From assembly GCF_015291885.1 (NCBI RefSeq), contig NZ_CP036186.1, forward strand, positions 62,001 through 126,000: a stretch of 64,000 nt of DNA. Direction: 5' to 3'. A model generated the notes under the pieces. It was not told where the DNA came from and did not search any database. It saw only the letters and a program-made list of their open reading frames with translations. Below are positions 1-8,136 of this stretch, piece by piece (within the stretch, counting starts at the first letter, position 1; the number at the start of each line of letters is the position of its first letter). Origin of the DNA: Stutzerimonas stutzeri. GTDB taxonomy: Bacteria > Pseudomonadota > Gammaproteobacteria > Pseudomonadales > Pseudomonadaceae. Position numbers and translations under genes: made by a program.

Positions 1-450
1 GTACTGCACCTCCAGCGGATCATCCGGCCGTTCACGGTGATCCTTATAGGGACCGGCTTCGTGAACCTTCTGGTACAGCGTGCCGCCAAAGGCCACGTTC
101 ATTTCCTGAAAACCCCGGCAGATGCCGAATACCGGGATGCCCGCCTCGACAGCCGCACGAATCAGCGGCAGGGTAAGGTGGTCGCGCAAGGGGTCGTGAT
201 GGGTGCCTGCCTCGCTTGGTGGTCCGCCATAATGATGGGGTTCGACGTTCGACGGTGAGCCAGTGAACAACAGACCGTCGAAGCTATCTAGAAGTGTCGC
301 CGGGTCCATCAGCTCATCCAGCGCCGGGATCACCAGTGGCACACCGGCGATCGCCGCAGCACGCAGGTACTTGTCACCGGCGATATGGAAGCTGTGGTGT
401 CCGATCTGCTTGGTACAGGCGGAAACGCCGATCAGGGGCTTGCGCGACAT
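1..450 (-). CDS. spuA: Gamma-glutamyl-GABA hydrolase, SpuA/PuuD-like class I glutamine amidotransferase (3' end cut by the window edge)
   Basis: The first 150 codons read leftward from an ATG at 450 and run off the left edge without a stop. The protein begins MSRKPLIGVSACTKQIG and carries the amidotransferase nucleophile motif GICRGFQE with Cys111, close to the position of the catalytic Cys in E. coli PuuD. PuuD-type enzymes release GABA from gamma-glutamyl-GABA in the gamma-glutamylated putrescine pathway. The gene lies divergent from a glutamine-synthetase-like gene at 691, which fits a shared polyamine pathway; the 240 bp between them must hold both promoters. The His/Glu of the catalytic triad would lie in the missing C-terminal part. 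Family assignment is firm; the symbol follows the P. aeruginosa name. Confidence 0.88.
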   Translation of the reverse strand, partial: MSRKPLIGVSACTKQIGHHSFHIAGDKYLRAAAIAGVPLVIPALDELMDPATLLDSFDGLLFTGSPSNVEPHHYGGPPSEAGTHHDPLRDHLTLPLIRAAVEAGIPVFGICRGFQEMNVAFGGTLYQKVHEAGPYKDHRERPDDPLEVQY

Positions 451-690
451 GGGATACTCGTCGTTCGAATGGGGCATACCGGAGAGTAGTCTTGTTCATT
501 TTTATAGACAATAGCCCGAGCATTAGCCCGGCGCGCTATATCCCCAGCGCGACCGAGATGCCCCAAAAAAGGCCCATTGTGGGCACTCATGGGGCGCTGG
601 CGGGCTACTATTGACAGTGAACAGGCTTTTCGATTGACTCCCAGACAAGCATCTGATGATTGAAATTTTTAACAATTAAGGTAATTCATC

Positions 691-2064
691 ATGGCCCCGC
701 CGCGTGCCGTTCAGCTCAACGAAGCTAACGCATTTCTCAAGGAACATCCGGAGATCCAGTACGTCGATCTGCTGATCACCGACATGAATGGAGTCGTGCG
801 CGGCAAGCGCATCGAGCGCGCCAGCCTGCACAAGGTTTACGAAAAGGGTATCAACCTCCCTGCTTCGCTGTTCGCCCTCGACATCAACGGCATCACCGTT
901 GAAAGCAGCGGGCTGGGCATGGACATTGGCGACTCCGACCGCACCTGCTTCCCGATTCCCAATACGCTGTGCAAAGAGCCTTGGCAGAAGCGTCCCACGG
1001 CGCAGCTGCTGATGACCATGCACGAACGTGACGGCGACCCGTTCTTCGCCGATCCGCGCGAGGTACTGCGTCAGGTAGTGAGCAAGTTCGACGAGCTGGG
1101 CCTGACCATCTGCGCCGCCTTCGAACTCGAGTTCTATCTGATCGATCAGGAGAACATCAACGGCCGGCCGCAGCCGCCTCGGTCGCCGATTTCCGGCAAG
1201 CGCCCGCACTCGACGCAGGTGTACCTGATCGACGATCTCGACGAGTACGTCGACTGCCTGCAGGACATCCTCGAAGGTGCCAAGGAGCAGGGCATCCCGG
1301 CGGACGCCATCGTCAAGGAAAGCGCTCCAGCGCAGTTCGAAGTCAACTTGCACCACGTCGCCGACCCGATCAAGGCGTGCGACTACGCAGTGCTGCTCAA
1401 GCGACTGATCAAGAACATCGCCTACGACCACGAGATGGATACCACCTTCATGGCCAAGCCCTATCCGGGCCAGGCCGGCAACGGGTTGCACGTGCACATC
1501 TCGCTGCTCGACAAGAATGGCAACAATATATTTGCCACCGACAACCCGCTGGAAAGCCAGACACTGCGCCACGCCATCGGCGGTCTCCAGGAGACCATGG
1601 CAGCGTCGATGGCCTTCCTCTGCCCGAACGTGAACTCCTACCGCCGCTTCGGTGCGCAGTTCTACGTACCCAATGCTCCTTGCTGGGGCATGGACAACCG
1701 TACCGTGGCACTGCGCGTGCCGACCGACAGCCCGGATGCGGTGCGCATCGAGCATCGCGTTGCGGGTGCGGACGCCAACCCCTATCTGCTTCTGGCAGGG
1801 ATTCTCGCCGGGGTGCATCACGGCCTGACCAACAAGATCGAACCGGACGCCCCCATCGAAGGCAACTCCTACGAGCAGGTAGAGCAGAGCCTGCCGACCA
1901 ACCTGCGCGATGCCCTGCGCGAGCTGGACGACAGCGAGATCATGGCGCGCTACATCAGCCCGGATTACATCGACATCTTTGTTGCCTGCAAGGAGAGTGA
2001 GCTGGCCGAGTTCGAACACTCGATCTCGGATCTGGAGTACAACTGGTATCTGCATACCGTCTAG
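691..2064 (+). CDS. Glutamine-synthetase-family gamma-glutamylpolyamine synthetase (PuuA/SpuI/SpuB-like)
   Basis: A 457-residue protein with the glutamine synthetase beta-grasp N-terminus (YVDLLITDMNGVVRGKR near residue 25) and catalytic domain (FELEFYLID, later NGLHVHIS and EHRVAGADANPYL). Members of this length next to spuA and agu genes ligate glutamate to putrescine or other polyamines with ATP, the first step of gamma-glutamylated polyamine breakdown, rather than making glutamine. An AAGG sequence about 9 nt before the ATG supports the start. In P. aeruginosa the equivalent position between spuA and aguR is occupied by spuI, and several paralogues (spuB, pauA genes) exist, so the exact orthologue and substrate are left open. 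A long antisense frame covers the gene and looks like codon-bias shadow. Confidence 0.88.
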   Translation: MAPPRAVQLNEANAFLKEHPEIQYVDLLITDMNGVVRGKRIERASLHKVYEKGINLPASLFALDINGITVESSGLGMDIGDSDRTCFPIPNTLCKEPWQKRPTAQLLMTMHERDGDPFFADPREVLRQVVSKFDELGLTICAAFELEFYLIDQENINGRPQPPRSPISGKRPHSTQVYLIDDLDEYVDCLQDILEGAKEQGIPADAIVKESAPAQFEVNLHHVADPIKACDYAVLLKRLIKNIAYDHEMDTTFMAKPYPGQAGNGLHVHISLLDKNGNNIFATDNPLESQTLRHAIGGLQETMAASMAFLCPNVNSYRRFGAQFYVPNAPCWGMDNRTVALRVPTDSPDAVRIEHRVAGADANPYLLLAGILAGVHHGLTNKIEPDAPIEGNSYEQVEQSLPTNLRDALRELDDSEIMARYISPDYIDIFVACKESELAEFEHSISDLEYNWYLHTV

Positions 2065-2123
2065 CGCTACGGCGGTGGGCACGGCGGTTTGCATCCGCCG
2101 CCGTGCTGGCATCAAATAGGCCG

Positions 2124-2774
2124 ATGACCAAACCCAGCCCCGCGACGCCCAGTCGCCGTCCGCGCGCCAGCAGCCAGACGCGCATCCGCCAGATTCTTTC
2201 CAGCGCCCGCGAACTGCTCGCCGAGCAGGGCGCTGCGACTCTGTCCGTGTATGCGGTGGCCGAGCATGCCGGTATTCCGCCTTCTTCCGTCTATCACTTC
2301 TTCTCCGGCGTGCCGGCATTGCTCGCAGCGCTGACGGCGGACGTCCACGCGACCTTCAGAGCCAGCCTCGAACAGCCTATCGATCACGACAGCCTGGGTT
2401 CCTGGCGTGACCTCTCGCGACTGATCGAACAACGCATGCTGACGATCTATCAGCAGGACAGCGCCGCCCGCCAGCTGATCCTCGTGCAACACGGCCTCGG
2501 CGAGGTTACGCAGATCGATCAGCGTCTGGACCTGGAACTCGGCCAGGCGATGCAGGCGGTGTTCGAACGCCATTTCGCCCTGCCACCGCTGCCGCAGGAC
2601 ATTGATGTCTTTGCGCTGGCCCTGGAGCTCGGCGACCGAGTCTATGCTCGATCCATACAGTTGTACGGCAGTCTGACGCCACGGATGGCCGAGGAAGGCA
2701 TGCGGGTGTTCGACGCCTACCTCGGCCTGTATCTGCCGCCGTACCTGCCCAAGCGGGAACAAGTCGAAAGCTGA
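2124..2774 (+). CDS. aguR: TetR-family transcriptional regulator, probable AguR
   Basis: About 216 residues. The N-terminal third has the TetR helix-turn-helix (IRQILSSARELLAEQGAATL, then VAEHAGIPPSSVYHFF), followed by a variable helical ligand-binding domain. An in-frame GTG at 2103 would add seven residues, but the ATG at 2124 is the more conventional start. It sits immediately before aguB and aguA in the same direction. In P. aeruginosa AguR is the TetR-type repressor of aguBA released by agmatine or N-carbamoylputrescine; position and family make the same role likely here. The gap to aguB contains several copies of TATCGA arranged as inverted repeats that could be its operator. Confidence 0.82.
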   Translation: MTKPSPATPSRRPRASSQTRIRQILSSARELLAEQGAATLSVYAVAEHAGIPPSSVYHFFSGVPALLAALTADVHATFRASLEQPIDHDSLGSWRDLSRLIEQRMLTIYQQDSAARQLILVQHGLGEVTQIDQRLDLELGQAMQAVFERHFALPPLPQDIDVFALALELGDRVYARSIQLYGSLTPRMAEEGMRVFDAYLGLYLPPYLPKREQVES

Positions 2775-2871
2775 TCGATAAATATCGACAAATGGTCGTT
2801 CACCATCGGCGTTTCGATCATTTGACGACTATCAATCCGGATAACTATCGAATAAATTTGCGCCTTCGATA
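2775..2871 (+). promoter_or_regulatory. Candidate AguR operator region before aguB
   Basis: The gap contains a perfect 14-bp palindrome, TCGATAAATATCGA (2775-2788), a second TATCGA at 2846-2851 and its reverse, TCGATA, at 2866-2871. Between them lie CAAATGGTCG (2789-2798) and CGATCATTTG (2815-2824), inverted copies with one mismatch. Repeated dyads between a TetR gene and its probable target are typical of repressor binding. Which dyad binds the protein is not decided by the sequence. Confidence 0.5.
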
Positions 2872-2906
2872 GCCGCCGTCCCTTCAACCGCAGCCGCGAG
2901 GTTTCC

Positions 2907-3788
2907 ATGTCCCGAGTCGTTACCGTTGCCGCCACCCAGATGGCCTGTTCCTGGGATAGCCAGGCCAACATCGCCAATGCCGACAAGCTGGTACGTGAGG
3001 CTGCCGCCAAGGGCGCGCAGATCATCCTCATCCAGGAGCTGTTCGAGACGCCCTACTTCTGCCAGAAGCCGAATGCCGAATACCTGCAGCTGGCTACACC
3101 GGTCGAGCAAAATCCGGCCATCCAGCATTTCCAGAAGGTCGCCGCAGAGCTGCAGGTGGTGCTGCCGATCAGCTTCTTCGAGCTCGCCGGCCGCGCACGC
3201 TTCAACTCCATCGCCATCATCGATGCCGACGGCAAGCTGCTCGGCGTCTACCGCAAGAGCCACATTCCGGACGGCCCTGGCTATCACGAGAAGTACTACT
3301 TCAACCCGGGCGACACCGGTTTCAAGGTGTGGAACACCCGCTACGCCAAGATCGGCGTGGCCATCTGCTGGGATCAGTGGTTCCCCGAGACCGCACGCAG
3401 CATGGCGCTGATGGGCGCCGAACTGCTGTTCTACCCGACCGCCATCGGCAGCGAGCCGCATGACCCGAACATCACCTCGCGCGACCACTGGCAGCGTGTG
3501 CAGCAAGGCCATGCCGGCGCCAACCTGATGCCGCTGATCGCCAGCAACCGCATTGGCCGCGAGGAGCAGGACGGCTACGACATCACCTTCTACGGCTCGT
3601 CGTTCATCGCCGACCAGTTCGGCGCCAAGGTTGAGGAAATGGACGAAACCAGCGAAGGCGTGCTGGTGCATCAGTTCGATCTCGATCAGCTTGAGCATAT
3701 CCGCAGCGCCTGGGGCGTGTTCCGCGATCGCCGGCCGAATCTCTACGGCTCAATCAGGACCCTGGACGGCTCGCAGCCGTCCGAGTGA
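2907..3788 (+). CDS. aguB: N-carbamoylputrescine amidase
   Basis: A 293-residue nitrilase-superfamily protein with the full Glu-Lys-Cys triad: Glu44 (IQELFE), Lys117 (YRKSHIPDG) and Cys154 (AICWDQWFPE). The WDQWFPE sequence and the length are characteristic of N-carbamoylputrescine amidases, which hydrolyse N-carbamoylputrescine to putrescine, CO2 and ammonia. It follows the TetR regulator by 132 bp and precedes aguA, as in the agmatine deiminase pathway of pseudomonads. The enzyme is cytosolic. The 66 bp to aguA contains a strong hairpin that may lower read-through into aguA. Confidence 0.95.
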   Translation: MSRVVTVAATQMACSWDSQANIANADKLVREAAAKGAQIILIQELFETPYFCQKPNAEYLQLATPVEQNPAIQHFQKVAAELQVVLPISFFELAGRARFNSIAIIDADGKLLGVYRKSHIPDGPGYHEKYYFNPGDTGFKVWNTRYAKIGVAICWDQWFPETARSMALMGAELLFYPTAIGSEPHDPNITSRDHWQRVQQGHAGANLMPLIASNRIGREEQDGYDITFYGSSFIADQFGAKVEEMDETSEGVLVHQFDLDQLEHIRSAWGVFRDRRPNLYGSIRTLDGSQPSE

Positions 3789-3812
3789 ACCGCGCACACG
3801 CCGATACGAACT

Positions 3813-3837
3813 ACGGGAAAGGCCTGCCCTTTCCCGT
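3813..3837 (+). terminator. Intercistronic hairpin between aguB and aguA
   Basis: ACGGGAAAGG (3813-3822) pairs perfectly with CCTTTCCCGT (3828-3837) around a five-base loop; only a short TTTC follows. It may be a leaky terminator or an mRNA-stabilising stem that sets the aguB:aguA ratio. The stem is visible; the role is inferred. Confidence 0.5.
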
Positions 3838-3854
3838 TTCATGAGAGATGCACG

Positions 3855-4961
3855 ATGACCACTCTGACGACCACGCCGCGTACCGATGGCTACTTCATGC
3901 CTGCCGAATGGGCGCCGCACAGCCAGACCTGGATGGTCTGGCCGCAACGCCCGGACAACTGGCGTGACAACGGCGCGCCTGCGCAGGCCGCGTTCACCGC
4001 TGTCGCCAAGGCCATCGCACGCTTTGAGCCGGTGACCGTCTGCGCCAGCGCCGAGCAGTACCTGGCGGCGCGCGCCGCACTGGATGACCCGCGCATCCGC
4101 GTGGTGGAAATGAGCACCGACGACGCCTGGGTGCGTGACACCGGGCCGACCTTCGTCATCGACGACAACGGCGGCCTGCGCGGCGTCGACTGGACCTTCA
4201 ATGCCTGGGGTGGCGAAGACGGCGGGCTCTACGCCGACTGGCAACGCGACGACGAGGTGGCGCGCAAGATCCTCGAGATCGAGTACTGCGATCGCTATCG
4301 CACCGAAGGTTTCGTGCTCGAGGGCGGCTCGATCCACGTCGACGGCGAAGGCACGCTGATCACCACCGAGGAGTGCCTGCTTAACCGCAACCGCAACCCG
4401 CATTTGTCCCGCGAGCAGATCGAGGCCGTGCTGCGCGAACATCTGGCGGTCGACCGCATCATCTGGCTGCCGCATGGCCTGTTCAACGATGAAACCGATG
4501 GCCACGTCGACAACTTCTGCTGCTTCGTGCGCCCGGGCGAAGTGCTGCTGGCCTGGACCGACGATGCGAACGACCCCAACTTCGAGCGCTGCCAGGCTGC
4601 CATGGCCGTGCTGCAGACCACTCGCGACGCCAGGGGCCGCGCACTGACCGTGCACAAGATGCCCATCCCCGGGCCGCTGCACGCGAGCGCCGAAGAATGC
4701 GCCGGGGTCCTCGCCCTGGACGGCAGCCAGCCGCGCGACCCGTCGATCCGCCTGGCCGGAAGTTACGTGAACTTCCTCATCGTCAACGGCGGCATCATTG
4801 CCCCGGCCTTTGGTGACCCGCTGGACGCCGAAGCCGAGCGCATCCTGGCGCAGCTCTTTCCGGAGCATCAGGTGGTGATGGTACCGGGCCGCGAGATCCT
4901 GCTCGGCGGCGGCAACATCCACTGCATCACCCAGCAGCAACCGGCGCCGCTGGCGCGCTGA
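3855..4961 (+). CDS. aguA: Agmatine deiminase
   Basis: A 368-residue peptidyl-arginine-deiminase-like (PPADPH, pentein fold) protein. It shows the N-terminal [20 protein letters not shown] segment, WVRDTGPTF near residues 92-100, and the catalytic cysteine near the C-terminus in [13 protein letters not shown] (Cys357), the expected position for AguA. It converts agmatine to N-carbamoylputrescine and ammonia, feeding AguB. Gene order aguR-aguB-aguA matches P. aeruginosa. Full length, no broken motif. Confidence is high because both the family and the neighbour gene agree. Confidence 0.96.
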   Translation: MTTLTTTPRTDGYFMPAEWAPHSQTWMVWPQRPDNWRDNGAPAQAAFTAVAKAIARFEPVTVCASAEQYLAARAALDDPRIRVVEMSTDDAWVRDTGPTFVIDDNGGLRGVDWTFNAWGGEDGGLYADWQRDDEVARKILEIEYCDRYRTEGFVLEGGSIHVDGEGTLITTEECLLNRNRNPHLSREQIEAVLREHLAVDRIIWLPHGLFNDETDGHVDNFCCFVRPGEVLLAWTDDANDPNFERCQAAMAVLQTTRDARGRALTVHKMPIPGPLHASAEECAGVLALDGSQPRDPSIRLAGSYVNFLIVNGGIIAPAFGDPLDAEAERILAQLFPEHQVVMVPGREILLGGGNIHCITQQQPAPLAR

Positions 4962-5010
4962 TCCGCGCTGCATCGAAGCCCGATGCCTGCTTCAGGCACG
5001 AGGAGGTCCG

Positions 5011-5415
5011 ATGGAGTTTCTGGTAAATCTGGACGTCGACGATCTTGAGCGGGCCGTCGATTTCTACCAGTCGGTGTTCGACCTTCGTGAGGGCCGCCGC
5101 CTCGGCAGCTTCGCGGTGGAAATGCTCGGTGGCCCGACACCGATCTATCTATTGCTCAAGGACGCGGGCAGCGCCGCAACCCCGGGAGAGGCCCAGCAGC
5201 GCAGCTACGAGCGGCACTGGACACCGATCCACCTGGATTTCGTCGTCGAAGATATCGAGGCCGCGACAGCAAGGGCTGTAGCCCACGGCGCGCGATTGGA
5301 GCAGCCGATAGCAACCAAGGCTGGGCACATGCTCGCGCTGATGGCCGATCCATTCGGCCATGGCTTCTGCCTGCTGCAGTTCGTTGGTCAGGGTTACGAT
5401 GAGTTGGCGATCTAA
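5011..5415 (+). CDS. VOC (glyoxalase/bleomycin-resistance fold) family protein
   Basis: A 134-residue protein of the vicinal oxygen chelate fold: a first beta-alpha-beta module from residue 1 (MEFLVNLDVDDLERAVDFYQSVF) and a second ending in ALMADPFGHGFCLLQF, the typical closing strand. An AGGAGG sequence seven bases before the ATG is the strongest ribosome binding site at this end of the window. It lies 49 bp after aguA and may be co-transcribed. The family covers isomerases, dioxygenases and resistance proteins, and the metal ligands alone do not give the substrate, so no reaction is proposed. Confidence 0.8.
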   Translation: MEFLVNLDVDDLERAVDFYQSVFDLREGRRLGSFAVEMLGGPTPIYLLLKDAGSAATPGEAQQRSYERHWTPIHLDFVVEDIEAATARAVAHGARLEQPIATKAGHMLALMADPFGHGFCLLQFVGQGYDELAI

Positions 5416-5420
5416 AGCGC

Positions 5421-5446
5421 AGACCGGGCAGCTTTCAGCCCGGTCT
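5421..5446. terminator. Hairpin between convergent VOC and GGDEF genes
   Basis: AGACCGGGC (5421-5429) and GCCCGGTCT (5438-5446) form a perfect nine-base-pair stem with an eight-base loop in the 44 bp between two convergent stops. There is no clear T tract on either side, so it is a probable bidirectional terminator rather than a textbook one. Confidence 0.6.
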
Positions 5447-5459
5447 GGTCAGCCGTAGC

Positions 5460-6461
5460 TCAGCCGATAATTACCTGATTCTTGCCCAGGCGCTTGGCGG
5501 TATACATCGCCGCGTCGGCACGGGCGAATACCGTGCTCAGCTCGGGATCGCTGGCCTTGAGGTAGGTCAGGCCCAAACTGGCCGTAACCCGGAAGCGATC
5601 GCCGTTTTCGGCGGTGAACACCACGCGCTCGATTTCGCGTTGCAGGCGCTCGGCGATTTGCTCGGCCAAGTCCGGCTGACAGCCAGGCAGCACAGCGGCG
5701 AATTCCTCACCGCCGATGCGCCCGAACAGATCGCTCTGGCGCAGAACGGAGGCCCCGCAACGGGCGACTTTCTGCAGCACCTGATCGCCCATCTGGTGCC
5801 CGTGGGTGTCATTGATGCGCTTGAAGTCATCGATATCCAGTAGCAGGAAGCCCAGGGGTGAAGCGAACTGCCGGGCGCGCTCGAATTCGGCACGGGCACA
5901 CTCGAAGAAGTGCCGGCGGTTGCTGCTCTGGGTCAGCACATCGGTCGTCGCCAGGCGCTGCAACTCGCCTTCGAGTTGCTTCTTCTCGGTGATGTCCTCG
6001 GCGATGCCGACGATGATCGGCCCCTGGCCATGCTCGGCCTTGCGTCCGATGAAGCACTTGTCGCTCAGCCAGCGCAGTTGCCCGTCGCCACGAATGATGC
6101 GGTACTCACGGGTTTCCACCGCGCCCTCGTCGAGCACGGCGAGCATGCTCTTCTGGGCATATTCGACGTCGTCTGGATAGATCGCGTTGCGCCACTCGCC
6201 GTAATCGGCCAGCAACAGGGCCGGTGAACGGCCGAAGATGCGCTCATAGGCCGGGCTGACGTAGATCATCCGTTGCGCCTGCCAGTCGAAGGCCCAGAGC
6301 ACCGCATTGACGCCGCCCAGCAACGTACTGAAGAGCCGCTCTCGCTCGCCCAGACGCGCTGCCTCTGCCCGCGCGTGCATCAGCGCAAGCAAAGTCTGCG
6401 CATCCCCGCCGCCCGGCAGCATTCTCATTCCCGAATCACCCTGATTGCTTGCCAGCCGCAT
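5460..6461 (-). CDS. PAS-GGDEF diguanylate cyclase
   Basis: About 333 residues: a PAS/PAC domain (roughly 45-165, with VLWAFDWQAQRMIYVSPAYE and the closing GIAEDITEKKQLEGEL) followed by a GGDEF domain (roughly 170-333). The active-site motif is GGEEF at 250-254. RQSD five residues before it fits the RxxD inhibitory site, so the enzyme is probably active and product-inhibited. It should make c-di-GMP from two GTP in the cytoplasm in response to whatever the PAS domain senses. There is no membrane segment. ATG codons at 6461 and 6428 are both possible starts. It is downstream of desA on the same strand but separated by a hairpin and about 130 bp. Confidence 0.88.
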   Translation of the reverse strand: MRLASNQGDSGMRMLPGGGDAQTLLALMHARAEAARLGERERLFSTLLGGVNAVLWAFDWQAQRMIYVSPAYERIFGRSPALLLADYGEWRNAIYPDDVEYAQKSMLAVLDEGAVETREYRIIRGDGQLRWLSDKCFIGRKAEHGQGPIIVGIAEDITEKKQLEGELQRLATTDVLTQSSNRRHFFECARAEFERARQFASPLGFLLLDIDDFKRINDTHGHQMGDQVLQKVARCGASVLRQSDLFGRIGGEEFAAVLPGCQPDLAEQIAERLQREIERVVFTAENGDRFRVTASLGLTYLKASDPELSTVFARADAAMYTAKRLGKNQVIIG

Positions 6462-6550
6462 AGCCTTCTTCCTGAAACGACCGCTGCGCAGGGCAGCGGT
6501 ACTGCATAGAGTAAAGAATGCTGTTCAGAGGGGCGCCAGGCCGCAAAGTT

Positions 6551-6570
6551 CCGGGCGCCGCTGCGCCCGG
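6551..6570 (-). terminator. Probable terminator after desA
   Basis: CCGGGCGC and GCGCCCGG form a perfect eight-base-pair GC stem with a four-base loop, about 20 nt beyond the desA stop. The downstream T tract is poor (AACTTT), so termination strength is uncertain. Confidence 0.5.
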
Positions 6571-6589
6571 TGCTTGAGCTGATCGAAGG

Positions 6590-7780
6590 TCAAACAGGGG
6601 CGACGGACGGGCGCAGCGAGTAGGTCCACAGATGTTCGGCAAATTCGCGCAGCGACTGGATGCCGCTGGCTTCGGCCTCGGTGACCCACTGTTTGATGGC
6701 GGCAAGCATGTCGTGGCTGTTGGAGCTGGTTCGCGTCCAGATCTGCTGCAGTGCCAGGCGCTTTTCGTAGATCACCTTGAGTGCCTGACTTTGCTCCAGC
6801 ATGACGTCGATATGCGCCTGTTGCTCCTCCTGCAGCAGGCTTGGCTCGCGCGATAGCAGGCGCTTGGCGCGACGCAACTGGTGACGCAGGGTGGCGTCGG
6901 CACGGCCGATTTCCTGGCGCACCAGAGGCAGGATGACCAACTTGCGGTACTGCGCCATGATCTGGAAGCGGTTGTTGAGGATTGCCATGGCGCTGTCCAT
7001 ATCCAGCAGCTGCTTGCCTTCGATGCGGTGAGCGATGGGTGCGGTGCGGTTCACCTTGGCCAGCCCGAACAGGCTGAACAGACGTATCCAGGCCCAGCCC
7101 ATGTCGAACTCCCACTTGCGTACCGATAGCTTGGCAGAGTTGGGATAGGTGTGGTGATTGTTGTGCAGCTCTTCGCCGCCAATGATGATGCCCCAGGGCA
7201 CCAGATTGGTCGCCGCGTCGCGACACTCGAAGTTGCGGTAGCCGACCGCGTGACCGAGGCCATTGACCACACCAGCGGCCCAGAACGGAATCCAGATCAT
7301 CTGCACGGCCCAGATGCTCAGGCCGACGACGCCGAACAGTGCCAGATCGATCAGCAGCATCAGCACGATGCCGGCGTTGGGAAAGCGCGAATACAGGTTG
7401 CGCTCGATCCAGTCGTCCGGGCAGTTCTTGCCGTAGATACGCAGCGTCTCCTCGTTCTTTGCCTCCTCCATGTACAGCTCGGCGCCTTTGCGCACCACCG
7501 TGCTCAAACCCTTGTGAACAGGGCTGTGCGGGTCATCCGGGGTTTCGCATTTGGCGTGGTGTTTGCGGTGGATGGCGGTCCACTCGCGAGTGTTCATCGC
7601 CGTGGTCAGCCACAGCCAGAAGCGGAAGAAGTGCTTGAGCGCTGAATGCAGCTCGAGCGAGCGATGCGCCGAATAGCGATGCAGGTAAACCGTGACGCTG
7701 ACGATGGTGACGTGAGTCAGCAACAGCGTGGTCGCGATGAGCTGCCAGACGGAAAGGTCGAGTAAACCGGTGTGCCACAT
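6590..7780 (-). CDS. desA: Membrane fatty-acid delta-9 desaturase DesA
   Basis: A 396-residue membrane di-iron desaturase with the three histidine boxes HRYSAHR, HRKHHAK and HNNHHTYP. Hydrophobic stretches near the N-terminus (LIATTLLLTHVTIVSVTVYL) and the middle (GIVLMLLIDLALFGVVGLSIW) give four predicted membrane passes around the di-iron site. DesA of P. aeruginosa (PA0286) introduces a cis double bond into phospholipid acyl chains and lies in the same neighbourhood as aguBA, which supports orthology. The soluble C-terminal part (about residue 270 on) is rich in Gln, Glu and Arg and probably helical. An AGAGG sequence 11 nt before the ATG supports the start. Confidence 0.92.
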   Translation of the reverse strand: MWHTGLLDLSVWQLIATTLLLTHVTIVSVTVYLHRYSAHRSLELHSALKHFFRFWLWLTTAMNTREWTAIHRKHHAKCETPDDPHSPVHKGLSTVVRKGAELYMEEAKNEETLRIYGKNCPDDWIERNLYSRFPNAGIVLMLLIDLALFGVVGLSIWAVQMIWIPFWAAGVVNGLGHAVGYRNFECRDAATNLVPWGIIIGGEELHNNHHTYPNSAKLSVRKWEFDMGWAWIRLFSLFGLAKVNRTAPIAHRIEGKQLLDMDSAMAILNNRFQIMAQYRKLVILPLVRQEIGRADATLRHQLRRAKRLLSREPSLLQEEQQAHIDVMLEQSQALKVIYEKRLALQQIWTRTSSNSHDMLAAIKQWVTEAEASGIQSLREFAEHLWTYSLRPSVAPV

Positions 7781-8136
7781 AGTATCGGGTGCCTCTTGAA
7801 TAGGTGTGCGGCAACGAGGCTTTCGCCAGCGTGAGCCTTCCTGCAGCCTAACATCACCCCGTGGGGAGTCTAGAAACTCGGCTGACCGACCGTCTAAAAG
7901 CTGGTGATTTTTTAGCCAGATTCGGCTGAAATCTCTACGTTTTTCAGACCTGAGTTTGCATCGAATTCACATCATGTCAGCAAGACTCGCTATCGACTGT
8001 GCTGGCATAGCGCTATCATCGTTTTCTTTTCGCTCTGGAAAGTTGTGGCTCATGCAAACGTCGTGCGTCGGGTACCGCTCTGCGCAGCCTCAATGCAGCG
8101 TACTGCCAGGCCACGCCGAGCGCTGCATTTCAGGCT
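7781..8136. other. Divergent intergenic region between desA and the first sensor kinase
   Basis: 356 bp without a convincing gene; the only short frame (7956-8159) runs into the kinase start and has no recognisable features. The region must hold the promoters of desA (leftward) and of the long rightward signalling block. It is noticeably AT-richer around 7880-8050. No clear -24/-12 element or strong terminator was seen. Confidence 0.55.

Noticed and set aside
676..2319. 547-codon open frame antisense to the glutamine-synthetase-like gene
   Set aside because: It mirrors codon bias of the real gene on the other strand and contains no recognisable domain.
5448..5475. tRNA-like fragment (AGCCGTAGCTCAGCCG)
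   Set aside because: It lies at the 3' end of the GGDEF gene and cannot be extended into a cloverleaf.
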